A stretch of DNA of 16,165 nucleotides. It comes from PVC group bacterium (ex Bugula neritina AB1). Its GTDB lineage: Bacteria > GCA-001730085. The position numbers were made by a program, and so were the translations under genes. The notes beneath the pieces are model-generated. The model worked only from the letters and a program-made list of their open reading frames with translations. It did no database searches and had not been told where the DNA came from. Below, piece by piece: positions 1-7,195 of this stretch (the first letter of the stretch is position 1; the number at the start of each line of letters is the position of its first letter). The DNA lies in assembly GCA_001730085.1 (NCBI GenBank), contig MDLB01000068.1, forward strand, positions 1 to 16,165, given 5' to 3'.

Positions 1-17
1 TAAGACCTCTGCACAAC
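1..17 (+). repeat. IS5-type terminal inverted repeat (left end)
   Basis: The window begins with TAAGACCTCTGCACAAC. Its reverse complement recurs at 7196-7212 with one mismatch (16 of 17). A transposase remnant reading inward starts about 140 nt downstream, as expected just inside an IS5-family end. The family name is from recall of similar termini; the inverted match and the adjacent remnant are directly visible. A window starting exactly at an IS end may reflect a contig break at a repeat. Confidence 0.65.
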
Positions 18-157
18 CACTTCAATTTCAAAAGAAATAGGCTAGATCTAATTTTTCATAAATTTATTGCTTAAAAAAGACTATCAAATGATGGCTAGAT
101 AATCTATAATAGAATATATATTATTAATAATTAATTATATTAATAAGGAATTAAAAA

Positions 158-331
158 ATATCTTTTTTATTATTAAGCGCAAAAGAACGTATCGCTAAAA
201 ATAACAATCTTATTAAATTAGAAAAACTTTTAAACTGGTCAAGAATCCAAAAAATCCTAACGCCACTTTATAAAAAAGGAAAGGACCTAGAGTGTAGCTT
301 TTTCTTTCTCTTCTCATCAGATCTGATCTGA
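158..331 (+). pseudogene. IS5-family transposase, N-terminal remnant
   Basis: The frame from about 158 encodes a peptide containing SAKERIAKNNNLIKLEKLL and then NWSRIQKILTPLYKKGKDLE. I recognise this as the typical N-terminus of IS5-family DDE transposases of amoeba-symbiont type. It has no ATG: a Shine-Dalgarno-like TAAGGAA (144-150) is followed by ATA at 158-160 where the start should be, so the start codon appears to have mutated. Similarity ends near 292, followed by a short unrelated tail and TGA at 329-331. The whole DDE catalytic domain is missing. The fragment is non-functional and marks an eroded element whose left end is at position 1. Confidence 0.65.
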
Positions 332-616
332 TCACTTTTTATATGAGGAGCTGTTTAAGAAAAATTCAAATAGAATCAGCTTCAAAGTATTCTTACCTTG
401 TTCTTCATGGTAGAATGGATGAAATACTTTTGTAAGTTCGTACACTTTTGATTTAGTTTTTTTTAAGATTTGATTTTTGAAAGAGATTTTTTTATTGAAT
501 AAGAAAATTTTTTAAAAATTTTTTCGATATGTAAAGAGACTTAAGACTCTGCAACGATTTTAAAGGTCTCTTGGTGTATAGATTTTTTTGGGGTCTACAA
601 AGGAGATTATTTTTGA
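332..616. other. AT-rich spacer upstream of the ispD operon
   Basis: No supported gene. An imperfect hairpin spans 384-430: AAAGTATT pairs with AATACTTT, with an inner TTACC/GGTAG stem that includes one G-U pair. A second inverted repeat, AAGAGAC (534-540) with GTCTCTT (566-572), encloses a sequence like the IS end at position 1 but with two bases missing. The operon promoter must lie here, but the T-rich sequence does not let me pick one. An AGGAG Shine-Dalgarno sits at 601-605, 11 nt before the first ATG of the operon. Confidence 0.4.
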
Positions 617-1210
617 ATGAGCTATATGTGGGAAAATATCACTTTATTTTTGAGTAAGGTTTTCTTTGGTATCTGTTTAATTTATTGTTTGAGTAGATGT
701 TTTTTTGTTTTTTTTCTAAAGGATTATCCTTCAAGCCCTATTGTCCCTCATAAGGGAAAGTCTCTTTTATCCAGCACAGATTTTTATAGTGAAAATTTTT
801 TGGATAATAAAGATATAGATTTGGAGGCTTTGATCACAAGCTCTTTGTGGGAATTGCCTGCTAATAAAAGTGACCTAGTTGAAGACTCAGGAGCTGGCTC
901 TTTTGATTATTCATATCTTACATATATGAAAAGAATGACGAAAGAAAGGCATGACAAATATTCTCTTTTTCAAGAGTATATTATAGATGGGATTGTATGG
1001 GCTGATGCGACAGATTCACTTGTTATATTAAAAAATAAAAAATCACAAAGGCGCTTGTACCTTAAAGAAAAAGCTCATTTGACAGATTGGTTTATTGCTT
1101 CCATAAGCCCTAAAAAAGTACTATTCAAGCTCTTGGCGGATTCAAATCAAGAATATGAGATGTTTTTGCAAGAGACTTCTTTGCCAGAAAAAAATCTAAA
1201 AAAAGGTTGA
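617..1210 (+). CDS. Single-pass inner-membrane protein, possible GspC/PilP-like periplasmic domain
   Basis: 197 aa; I do not recognise it as a named protein. Residues about 9-34 form one hydrophobic segment, giving a bitopic topology with a short cytoplasmic N-terminus. A probably disordered linker covers residues 35-110. Residues about 117-184 have the rhythm of the small beta-rich homology domain of type II secretion GspC or pilus PilP: hydrophobic strands around DGIVWADATDSLVIL, then FIASISPKKVLFKLL and EYEMFL. That resemblance is by eye and unproven. AGGAG at 601-605 supports the ATG at 617; another in-frame ATG lies at 626. It is the first gene of a compact operon, 10 nt before the HAD gene, but no other secretion or pilus gene is in the window. 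Confidence 0.7.
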   Translation: MSYMWENITLFLSKVFFGICLIYCLSRCFFVFFLKDYPSSPIVPHKGKSLLSSTDFYSENFLDNKDIDLEALITSSLWELPANKSDLVEDSGAGSFDYSYLTYMKRMTKERHDKYSLFQEYIIDGIVWADATDSLVILKNKKSQRRLYLKEKAHLTDWFIASISPKKVLFKLLADSNQEYEMFLQETSLPEKNLKKG

Positions 1211-1220
1211 TTTTTGATTC

Positions 1221-1781
1221 ATGAAACCGTTGCAAAATCATAAATATTGGTCTTTCGATTTTGATAGAACTTTAGTTGAAATGCAAGTTGATTGGGGTAT
1301 GGTTTGGGATGAAGTTTTCAAACTTTTTAAAGAGAACAGTTGGGAGTTGTCAGAGGGTTTGGGGCTTCATGAGTCTATTGATGAAGCGGCAAGTAAATAT
1401 GATGTTAGAGTGAAAAAACATTTTCATGATATTTTACAAAAATATGAATCTGGCTGTTCTTTTACAAGAAACATTCCCCTCCTCGCTGTCTTGGAAAAGT
1501 CTTCTGTACCTTGGGCTATTTTTTCTAATAACTGTAAAGGAACAATCCTTTCTATACTCGAAACTCTTGATCTTTCACCTTCTATCATTGTTGCTTATGA
1601 AGATGTTCAAACATGTAAACCGTCTTCAGAGGGCCTTGAGTTGATTTTGAAACATTTTTCTATTGAGTCAGAGCCAGAGAAATTGATTTTTGTTGGAGAC
1701 AAAGTCACCGACAAGAAAGCCGCAGATTCTGCTGATGTTCCATTCTTTTATGTTCAGGATTTGGGAGAAAAATTTATATGA
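1221..1781 (+). CDS. HAD-superfamily hydrolase (phosphatase-like)
   Basis: 186 aa; all haloacid dehalogenase motifs are visible. Motif I is FDFDRTL, with nucleophile Asp13, acid/base Asp15 and Thr17. Motif II is Ser102 in IFSNN. Motif III is Lys133 in CKPSSEGL. Motif IV is GDKVTDKKAAD, with Asp160 and Asp164. The segment between motifs I and II is a helical cap of the phosphoglycolate-phosphatase/beta-phosphoglucomutase kind. The enzyme is expected to dephosphorylate a small cytosolic metabolite, but the sequence does not say which. It overlaps ispD by 4 nt (ATGA), so the two are probably translationally coupled. The Shine-Dalgarno is weak (AAAAGG near 1201-1206). Confidence 0.85.
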   Translation: MKPLQNHKYWSFDFDRTLVEMQVDWGMVWDEVFKLFKENSWELSEGLGLHESIDEAASKYDVRVKKHFHDILQKYESGCSFTRNIPLLAVLEKSSVPWAIFSNNCKGTILSILETLDLSPSIIVAYEDVQTCKPSSEGLELILKHFSIESEPEKLIFVGDKVTDKKAADSADVPFFYVQDLGEKFI

Positions 1782-2503
1782 CAACAGGTCTTTCTACAGC
1801 AGTTATCATTTTGGCGGCAGGGAGTTCTTCTCGAATGGGCAAAAGTGAAAACACAGCTCCAAAACCTTTTTTAGACTTGAATGGTTTTCCTGTGATTTAC
1901 CATAGTTGTCAAATGTTTGATAAACATCCAGATGTGGATCATATCGTTATTACTCTTCCTAAAAACAAGAAATCTTTATATGTTGATCAAATCAAAAAAT
2001 TACCTTTTAGAACAAGAGTTAGTTTTATCGAAGGAGGTTCAACCAGACAAGGATCTTCTTACAACAGTCTTAGGTTTTTAAAAGAGCAAGAATCTGCTCC
2101 AGACCTTGTAGCTATTCATGATGCGGCAAGACCATTTGTTTCAGAAAGAATGATCACCGAAGGTTTATCAATGGCTAAGAAATATGGTGCGGCTCAACCA
2201 GCGATAGACTTGACAGATACCCTTGTAGGTCATGAAAAGAATAAAATATCAGACTATTATGAAAGAGATCAATTAAAGGGGGTTCAAACGCCTCAATGTT
2301 TCTCTTTTTCTCGGATATGGCAAGCACACGGTGAAGCCGCTAAAAAAGGACTCATAGCTACAGCAACGGATGATGCACAGCTAGTTTTTCATTTAGGGTA
2401 TGACGTATATATATATCAAGGTAGCTTAAATAATTTTAAGATAACATACCAAGAGGATTACGAGCGTGCCAAAAAATATTTTTTAAAACTTGATTTAGCT
2501 TAA
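1778..2503 (+). CDS. ispD: 2-C-methyl-D-erythritol 4-phosphate cytidylyltransferase
   Basis: 241 aa, close to the usual 230-240. IspD transfers CMP from CTP to 2-C-methyl-D-erythritol 4-phosphate in the non-mevalonate isoprenoid pathway. Visible motifs are the nucleotide-binding LAAGSSSRMG (residues 12-21) with Lys29 of APKPF, GGSTRQGSS (86-94), HDAARPF (114-120), a TDTLV segment, QTPQCF and ATDDA near residue 195. These match IspD better than the related TarI/ribitol-phosphate cytidylyltransferases, although the two families are close. The ATG overlaps the end of the HAD gene. It is the last gene of the operon and ends 18 nt before the stop codon of the convergent tpsA, with no obvious strong hairpin between them. 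Confidence 0.9.
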   Translation: MTTGLSTAVIILAAGSSSRMGKSENTAPKPFLDLNGFPVIYHSCQMFDKHPDVDHIVITLPKNKKSLYVDQIKKLPFRTRVSFIEGGSTRQGSSYNSLRFLKEQESAPDLVAIHDAARPFVSERMITEGLSMAKKYGAAQPAIDLTDTLVGHEKNKISDYYERDQLKGVQTPQCFSFSRIWQAHGEAAKKGLIATATDDAQLVFHLGYDVYIYQGSLNNFKITYQEDYERAKKYFLKLDLA

Positions 2504-2521
2504 ACAATACTTTGAAATTAT

Positions 2522-4459
2522 TTATGGTTTGAAAATTTTTTTTGTTAAAATCTTTTTGGAGAGAGGTTTCGTGATATAAGCTTTAGGATATATCTTTGTA
2601 CTCGTTTTTCCTTTTAGATTGCAACCTTTAGCAATAACAGGTGACTTTGAATGTATATCTACTTTTCCTTTTTTAGAGAGAATGTTCCCTTGGGTATTCT
2701 CTATAAAAAGCTCTACTCCAAGTTTTCTATTAGCTTTTGATAAAAGACTTTCAACCTTATAAAGGAGAAGCCCTTCAGTTTTGATATTGTCGGCTTTTAT
2801 GAAAAGATCTGAATCAGCAGTAATAGAACCACCCTTCATGGAAAAATTTTCTGATAATTGAATGTTTACTTTTCCTTTTGCAGAAATGTTTCCTCCATGA
2901 CCTTGGATACTCCCATTACCTTCTTGGTATGCTTTAAAGATTTTTTTTGTTTTTTTAAAATGAACTTTTCCAGTGATATTCGCTTTATTCATTAGATTGT
3001 TTGAGTGTATACGTATATTCTTTTGATTAGATAAAATATTAGAGCCAGAGTTTATTGTGTTATATGTGTTTATGTGGATGTTACCTTCGGCGACAATAGT
3101 GGATAATTCGGAGCTTTTTTCAAGGTCTCCATAGGCAATATCAAATTCCGTGATGGTTTCTCTTTTCTTCTTTACTTTATGATTACTCATCACTTTTTTA
3201 CCTTCATTAGGTAAGATCTTTTTGGCAGAATGATTTAACAAGTTGCCTTCTTTTGAAGTGAGTGTTATATGTGTGTTTGCATAAATTTGTCCATTAAGAT
3301 TTTCAATGTTTTTTAAAGAGTTAAAGGTAATTGTTCCATTGGGAGAAGAGATTCTTCCCAAGTGAGTATTATTTAATGATTCATTCACTATTTGATCTTT
3401 GGATATAATAACAAGTTCGTTGTTTCTATTAGGAAAACCTTGTTTGTTTGTACCTTTAAGTGAGATTTTTCCACCTTTATTAATAAAAGAACCTTTTGAT
3501 GTATGGATATTTATTTTGTTTCCAAAAGCATTGATATGGGTAGCTTTATTATTATATGTTAGAGATTGGAAAGATCCAGAATTAACAATCAAGTTGTTGT
3601 TAATGTTCATTTCGGCTCCTTGGCAGAGCAACTCTCCTTTCATATTCAAAATGATATTTCCAATCGTGCTTCCTAATTTTCCATTGATTTTTACCCCAGC
3701 TCCATTTTGTGTGACTAACATATGAATATTAGAGGCATTTAAATCTCCAAGTTCTGAAATATTTATTGCATAGATATTATCTTTACTATCTTCGACTTTT
3801 TTTACCAAATCTTTTTTGACCCAACTGGAAGAATTTTTAATATCACCTACTAGATCAAACTCAACTTCATTGCTTCCAGCTAAAAGACTTATTAATGCTT
3901 TGGGAGAAGAGTTTAGGTTATTTAGCTTTCCAGAAATATTTATTTTTTCCCCTATAAGATTAATTTCATCAAAATTTCCTTTTAAACCATTTTTATGAAT
4001 ATTAATTGTGCGATTAGGATCGCTTTTTACTTTGAATGAGTTTTTTGATATGTTTAATAATTTTCCAGCTATGAATGCTATTTTAGAGGTGTTTATGAAT
4101 GAGGCGTTTTCAAGTTTAATACCGTTGGGGTTGATCATAACGAGATTGGCTTTTTGTCCAATGACTTCAACGGGTGCCGTGAAGATAGACTCTTTCGTAT
4201 CAAAAATTTCATTTATAATAGTACGAAAGTGGCGGTTTTTATTATAGATAAAAACGTTTTTGTCTGTTACATCAAATTTTTTATATGAATTATAGGATAC
4301 TTGACTATTATGTTTACTAGGAGCTATTTCTATTTTTAAAGATCCATCCATTCTTTCTTTCACATGTGTTTGGGTTTTTCCATCAGGAATAACTTCACTG
4401 GCTAATAATATTTCTGAAAAAATATGAGCGTAACTTATAGCATAAATCAATTTATTCAT
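2522..4459 (-). CDS. TpsA exoprotein with filamentous-haemagglutinin N-terminal (TPS) domain, short
   Basis: 645 aa from the chosen ATG (4459-4457). An upstream ATG at 4528 would add 23 residues but lacks a Shine-Dalgarno; the chosen start has GAGAGGG about 8 nt upstream. Residues 1-20 form a modest signal peptide. Residues about 22-250 are a TPS secretion domain: NSYKKFDV (57-64) and the diagnostic NPNGI (110-114), followed by an INTSKIAFIAGK stretch. The rest is a beta-helix of repeated strands with many Asn, Gly and Ser residues. It would be exported by Sec and threaded through the adjacent TpsB. It is short for a TpsA, which often exceeds 1000 aa. It has no recognisable C-terminal toxin, maturation or CDI module and ends in a Lys-rich tail. 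It may be a naturally small adhesin or a truncated product. Confidence 0.85.
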   Translation of the reverse strand: MNKLIYAISYAHIFSEILLASEVIPDGKTQTHVKERMDGSLKIEIAPSKHNSQVSYNSYKKFDVTDKNVFIYNKNRHFRTIINEIFDTKESIFTAPVEVIGQKANLVMINPNGIKLENASFINTSKIAFIAGKLLNISKNSFKVKSDPNRTINIHKNGLKGNFDEINLIGEKINISGKLNNLNSSPKALISLLAGSNEVEFDLVGDIKNSSSWVKKDLVKKVEDSKDNIYAINISELGDLNASNIHMLVTQNGAGVKINGKLGSTIGNIILNMKGELLCQGAEMNINNNLIVNSGSFQSLTYNNKATHINAFGNKINIHTSKGSFINKGGKISLKGTNKQGFPNRNNELVIISKDQIVNESLNNTHLGRISSPNGTITFNSLKNIENLNGQIYANTHITLTSKEGNLLNHSAKKILPNEGKKVMSNHKVKKKRETITEFDIAYGDLEKSSELSTIVAEGNIHINTYNTINSGSNILSNQKNIRIHSNNLMNKANITGKVHFKKTKKIFKAYQEGNGSIQGHGGNISAKGKVNIQLSENFSMKGGSITADSDLFIKADNIKTEGLLLYKVESLLSKANRKLGVELFIENTQGNILSKKGKVDIHSKSPVIAKGCNLKGKTSTKIYPKAYITKPLSKKILTKKIFKP

Positions 4460-4518
4460 ATCAAAAACCCTCTCTTTTTCAATGATAAATAGATGTATTT
4501 GAAAGTGTATAACCTTTA

Positions 4519-4548
4519 AGAATATCATTAGTTTATATTAAAAGTCAA
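4519..4548 (-). promoter_or_regulatory. Candidate sigma70 promoter for tpsA
   Basis: On the minus strand TTGACT (4548-4543) is followed after 18 nt by TATTCT (4524-4519). Transcription would start near 4512, inside the longer version of the tpsA reading frame. That agrees with translation from the ATG at 4459. The -10 box is a 4/6 match and the region is AT-rich, so chance is possible. tpsA may also be co-transcribed from tpsB across the 191-nt gap. Confidence 0.3.
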
Positions 4549-4650
4549 ATTTTATGGAAAATTTTTTATAGATACGAATTGATCTCAATTTCTAGGTCTA
4601 GGTAAGATAGAGTGAGAAAGTTTTTATTTTAAAGGATTTTTTTAAGAGAA

Positions 4651-6360
4651 TCAAAAGACTTTGAAAGATAAAGTGGCTTGAAGGTTATTTTTATCATTGT
4701 CAAGCATCCTTCTATTTTTCGAAGAAGGAAATCCATAAGAAAGATTTAAATCTAAAGACTTATGATTGTAGCGTAACCCAAACCCCTTTGAGCTAAGGTA
4801 GCTTTTATTTTTATTCTTGTAAGAGGTTGTCATTCCCAAGTCTGAAAATATATAAAACCGGAGAGGGGTGAAAAAAAAACTTTTAGACATTTCAGTTTGG
4901 ATATAAAAACCAGAGTCTCCGACAGATAGTGTATCACTAAGGCCACGTATAGAATCTGAGCTGCCTAGAAAAAACTGTTCAGAAGAGTAAAGTGAGTTAA
5001 AAGAATACTGCCCTTTTAGGGTTCCTTTAAAAGAAACATCTTTGTTAAAGAAAATAAAACTGTAGAGGGCAAGGTCTACTTTGTCAAATTGAGCATGAGG
5101 GGAATAAGGGTCTATATCAAATGGGTCTTTGATGGAGTGATAGCTTATTCCTTTACTATAGTTTGAATCGAGGAACCAAGAGCTTTTTTTTCTTTGGTAT
5201 TGATACTCAAGGCCACAACGTAAAATGCTCAATGGTTGGGGTAATAAATCTATATCGTTATAAAATCTAGATGATTTTTTAAAGTCACATTCCATTTTTA
5301 AGCTAAGCTTTTTTTTATGACACCTTAAAAGAGATCGTTGAATATTGAAGGTAGACTGTTGCACCCTCCCCTCAATATCTGAATCTTTGTTTATTATGGA
5401 TTGATAATCGGAATATGATTGACTATAAGTTAATAGCCAATTTTTAAAAGGTAGTGTGTAATAAAGAGCTAAACCTTGAGATTTTTCACTAGATATATGA
5501 TACAAACTTAAAGAATCATTAAGACCTAGTAGTTGATCTTTTTTTAGTTTAAAACTGACTTGATCTTTGCCAGTATTTACGTTGCCGTCATTGCTGTAAG
5601 AAATAGTACCTCTTAATAGATCTTCTTTTTTTCCTTTAAGAAGAACTTGAGTGCTCCCCTCTGTTTCTCCTGGGAGTAAAAACAGTTGGACTTGATTGGA
5701 AAGCACCCTATTGTAATGTTCCATCCCCTGATCAAGATCTCTTGTGTTTAGGAGGTCACCTTTTCCTGTAGGAAAACACATCCATACCTTGAACTTATTC
5801 AAAGTATTCATAAAGCTATTTTCATGAAAATTTTTATGAGTAGGTTGACTCCTATCGACAATGTTATCAATAAAACCATTAAAAATATTTAGAGTGAGTG
5901 ACTGGCTTGTTTTAATATTTTGATTGGGCAAGTAGACTCTTGTTGTGATATAGCCTTTATCAATATACTTATCCGTTAATTTATAACAGATATCCTCTAT
6001 ATCTTTAAAGGATATTTCTGTAAAGAGATAGGGAGATGTTAAGTATCTCAGCTCTTTCTCTGAAAGTAATGTGTTTCCGTTTATGATAAATTTTTCAATG
6101 TAAAAAGATTTTTTTTTGAATGGTAGATTTTGATCGAGATTTTTCGGGATTTTTTTAAAGTTGGAAATGGGTTGATTTAATTGATTAATTTGTTGTTGTT
6201 TTTTTTCTTTTCTTAAAAAAGCTTCCATGGGATCATACTGTTGTTGAGCATATATATAAGAACTTTTATCAAAAAAAATACAGAATAAAAGTATTTTTAA
6301 TACTGCAGTCTCTGATTTTGCTATGAAAGATGTATGAGTAATTTTGTAAAACGGTTTCAT
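4651..6360 (-). CDS. TpsB outer-membrane transporter of two-partner secretion (ShlB/FhaC family)
   Basis: 569 aa, the normal size for the family. A signal peptide with a long N-region has its hydrophobic core at residues about 20-30 and probable cleavage after YIYA (residue 38). A Gln/Lys-rich linker follows. Residues about 85-163 form a POTRA domain (FYIEKFIINGNTLL, then KYIDKGYITTRVYLP), which recognises the TpsA partner. The rest is a 16-strand-type beta-barrel with the conserved IRGL motif at 471-474 (the VRGF/Y motif of the family), FSDLG, GFGLRY and a terminal Phe. It lies upstream of tpsA on the same strand, the classic B-then-A order. No Shine-Dalgarno is seen before the ATG, which follows an extremely AT-rich leader. 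The cysteines at 27, 125, 195 and 350 are unusual for a barrel. Confidence 0.92.
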   Translation of the reverse strand: MKPFYKITHTSFIAKSETAVLKILLFCIFFDKSSYIYAQQQYDPMEAFLRKEKKQQQINQLNQPISNFKKIPKNLDQNLPFKKKSFYIEKFIINGNTLLSEKELRYLTSPYLFTEISFKDIEDICYKLTDKYIDKGYITTRVYLPNQNIKTSQSLTLNIFNGFIDNIVDRSQPTHKNFHENSFMNTLNKFKVWMCFPTGKGDLLNTRDLDQGMEHYNRVLSNQVQLFLLPGETEGSTQVLLKGKKEDLLRGTISYSNDGNVNTGKDQVSFKLKKDQLLGLNDSLSLYHISSEKSQGLALYYTLPFKNWLLTYSQSYSDYQSIINKDSDIEGRVQQSTFNIQRSLLRCHKKKLSLKMECDFKKSSRFYNDIDLLPQPLSILRCGLEYQYQRKKSSWFLDSNYSKGISYHSIKDPFDIDPYSPHAQFDKVDLALYSFIFFNKDVSFKGTLKGQYSFNSLYSSEQFFLGSSDSIRGLSDTLSVGDSGFYIQTEMSKSFFFTPLRFYIFSDLGMTTSYKNKNKSYLSSKGFGLRYNHKSLDLNLSYGFPSSKNRRMLDNDKNNLQATLSFKVF

Positions 6361-6505
6361 ATTATTTTTATTCGACTGTATTTATATTTTAATTAATTAT
6401 ATATATTTAATTTTATATTTTTTTAAAATAAATTTAATTTAATATTATATTAATGTATATAATTATTATTATACATTAAATTATTAAATTTAAACAAGAT
6501 ATTAA
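6361..6505. promoter_or_regulatory. Almost pure A/T spacer upstream of tpsB with a 10-bp inverted repeat
   Basis: Apart from a few G/C bases the stretch is A/T only. It contains a perfect inverted repeat, TTAATGTATA (6450-6459) and TATACATTAA (6470-6479), separated by 10 nt. Such a spacer can be a curved UP-element-like region, a site for an AT-binding protein or an operator, and it must contain the tpsB promoter. It lacks a following T-tract, so it is not a convincing terminator. Short inverted repeats are expected by chance in sequence this biased. Confidence 0.35.
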
Positions 6506-6732
6506 ATGTTAAAAGCTTTAAACTCTATTTCAATATCTTTTTTATTTTTTTGTCATATGTAGATGTTTCTTGGGCTTTGGCTGTAGAGACGAGTCTAAGT
6601 AAGAGTCTAGATGAAGTTGAATATCTTACGGATAATACTTCAGAGTTTTTTAAAAAGTTTGAGGAAACTAAAAAAACTTCTCATTCGAAGAGGTTCCGAA
6701 GAGTTTTCTTAATGCCTAGCAATTGCTTATAG
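6506..6732 (+). pseudogene. Small secreted protein gene split by a 7-T tract
   Basis: From ATG 6506 the frame reads MLKALNSISISFLFFCHM and stops at 6560. The frame one base over, open to 6732, begins inside the T7 tract at 6545-6551. Adding one T joins them into a textbook signal peptide with core SISFLFFLSY and an ALA cleavage site, then a mature part beginning VETSLSKSLDEVEYL and ending near a basic stretch, SKRFRRVF. The whole would be about 75 aa and is of unknown family. Possible causes are decay, phase variation, transcriptional slippage restoring the frame, or an indel error. No Shine-Dalgarno is visible. The 3' end may also be truncated. Confidence 0.45.
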
Positions 6733-6791
6733 CTCTTCCCGTGAGTTTTTCCATTTGGTTATCTTTTTGTCTTTTAGGGTTAGTAAGAGTT

Positions 6792-6829
6792 TTGTATAAT
6801 ATAATATTATCTAATATAATCTTATATTA
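6792..6829 (+). promoter_or_regulatory. Promoter of a leaderless transcript with repeated AT boxes
   Basis: TTGTAT (6792-6797), a 17-nt spacer and a perfect TATAAT (6815-6820) precede the ATG at 6829 by 8 nt. Transcription would start at or next to the start codon, and no Shine-Dalgarno exists. TAATATAAT occurs twice (6797-6805 and 6812-6820, 15 nt apart), with a near-inverted copy CTTATATTA at 6821-6829. These could be binding sites for the HTH protein encoded just downstream (autoregulation, inferred). Confidence 0.45.
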
Positions 6830-7011
6830 TGAAAAAAAGACTTGTAAAGATTGGTGAAGCTGCAAAAATGTTGGGATCAACCCCTCAAACTCTCAGAAAA
6901 TGGGAAGTTTCAGGAGACCTAATACCTTTTAGAAAAACAAAATCTGGGACAAGATATTATGATCCAGAAGAACTGATAGGTAGTAAAAATTTTAGCTCAA
7001 CTTACTGCTAA
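6829..7011 (+). pseudogene. MerR-type HTH protein, probable truncated IS607-family TnpA
   Basis: 60 aa. Residues about 5-49 are a MerR-type winged helix: KIGEAAKMLGSTPQTLRKWE, then a basic wing with GTRYYDPEELIG. This is the typical DNA-binding N-terminus of IS607 serine recombinases, which continue into a resolvase domain of about 150 aa. Here the frame ends with an unrelated tail, SKNFSSTYC, and the recombinase domain is absent. It is most simply a truncated transposase. An intact short excisionase- or antitoxin-like regulator is the alternative and would fit the well-formed promoter in front. No tnpB gene is nearby. Confidence 0.55.
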
Positions 7012-7195
7012 AAGTCTATGCTTAAATCTTCTTAAAGCTGTTAGAGGTTTATCTTTTTAAGACATTATAGAAAAGTTCTACTAAAAAAGCTCCTAAATTT
7101 TCTTTAAAATTCTTTCTTTTATTACAATATTTTCTATTTTTAATATTCATAATCCTAAAAAAAATACTTTTCTAATTAAGATTTATTTTTTTAAT
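7012..7195. other. AT-rich non-coding or decayed stretch
   Basis: No supported gene. One frame after the HTH fragment stays open for about 25 codons (containing LAQLTAKSLCLNLLKAVRG) and may be residual coding sequence. On the opposite strand a 28-codon frame begins after an AGGA box near 7150. Neither resembles a protein I know. Confidence 0.3.

Noticed and set aside
3399-4247. Three plus-strand open frames opposite tpsA (3399-3725, 3816-3998, 4008-4247)
   Set aside because: They are antisense to a clear TPS/beta-helix protein, hydrophobic by codon reversal, and have no ribosome binding sites.
2522-4459. Contact-dependent inhibition (CdiA) toxin with immunity gene
   Set aside because: TpsA is too short, lacks a VENN-type motif and toxin domain, and no small immunity gene follows before ispD.
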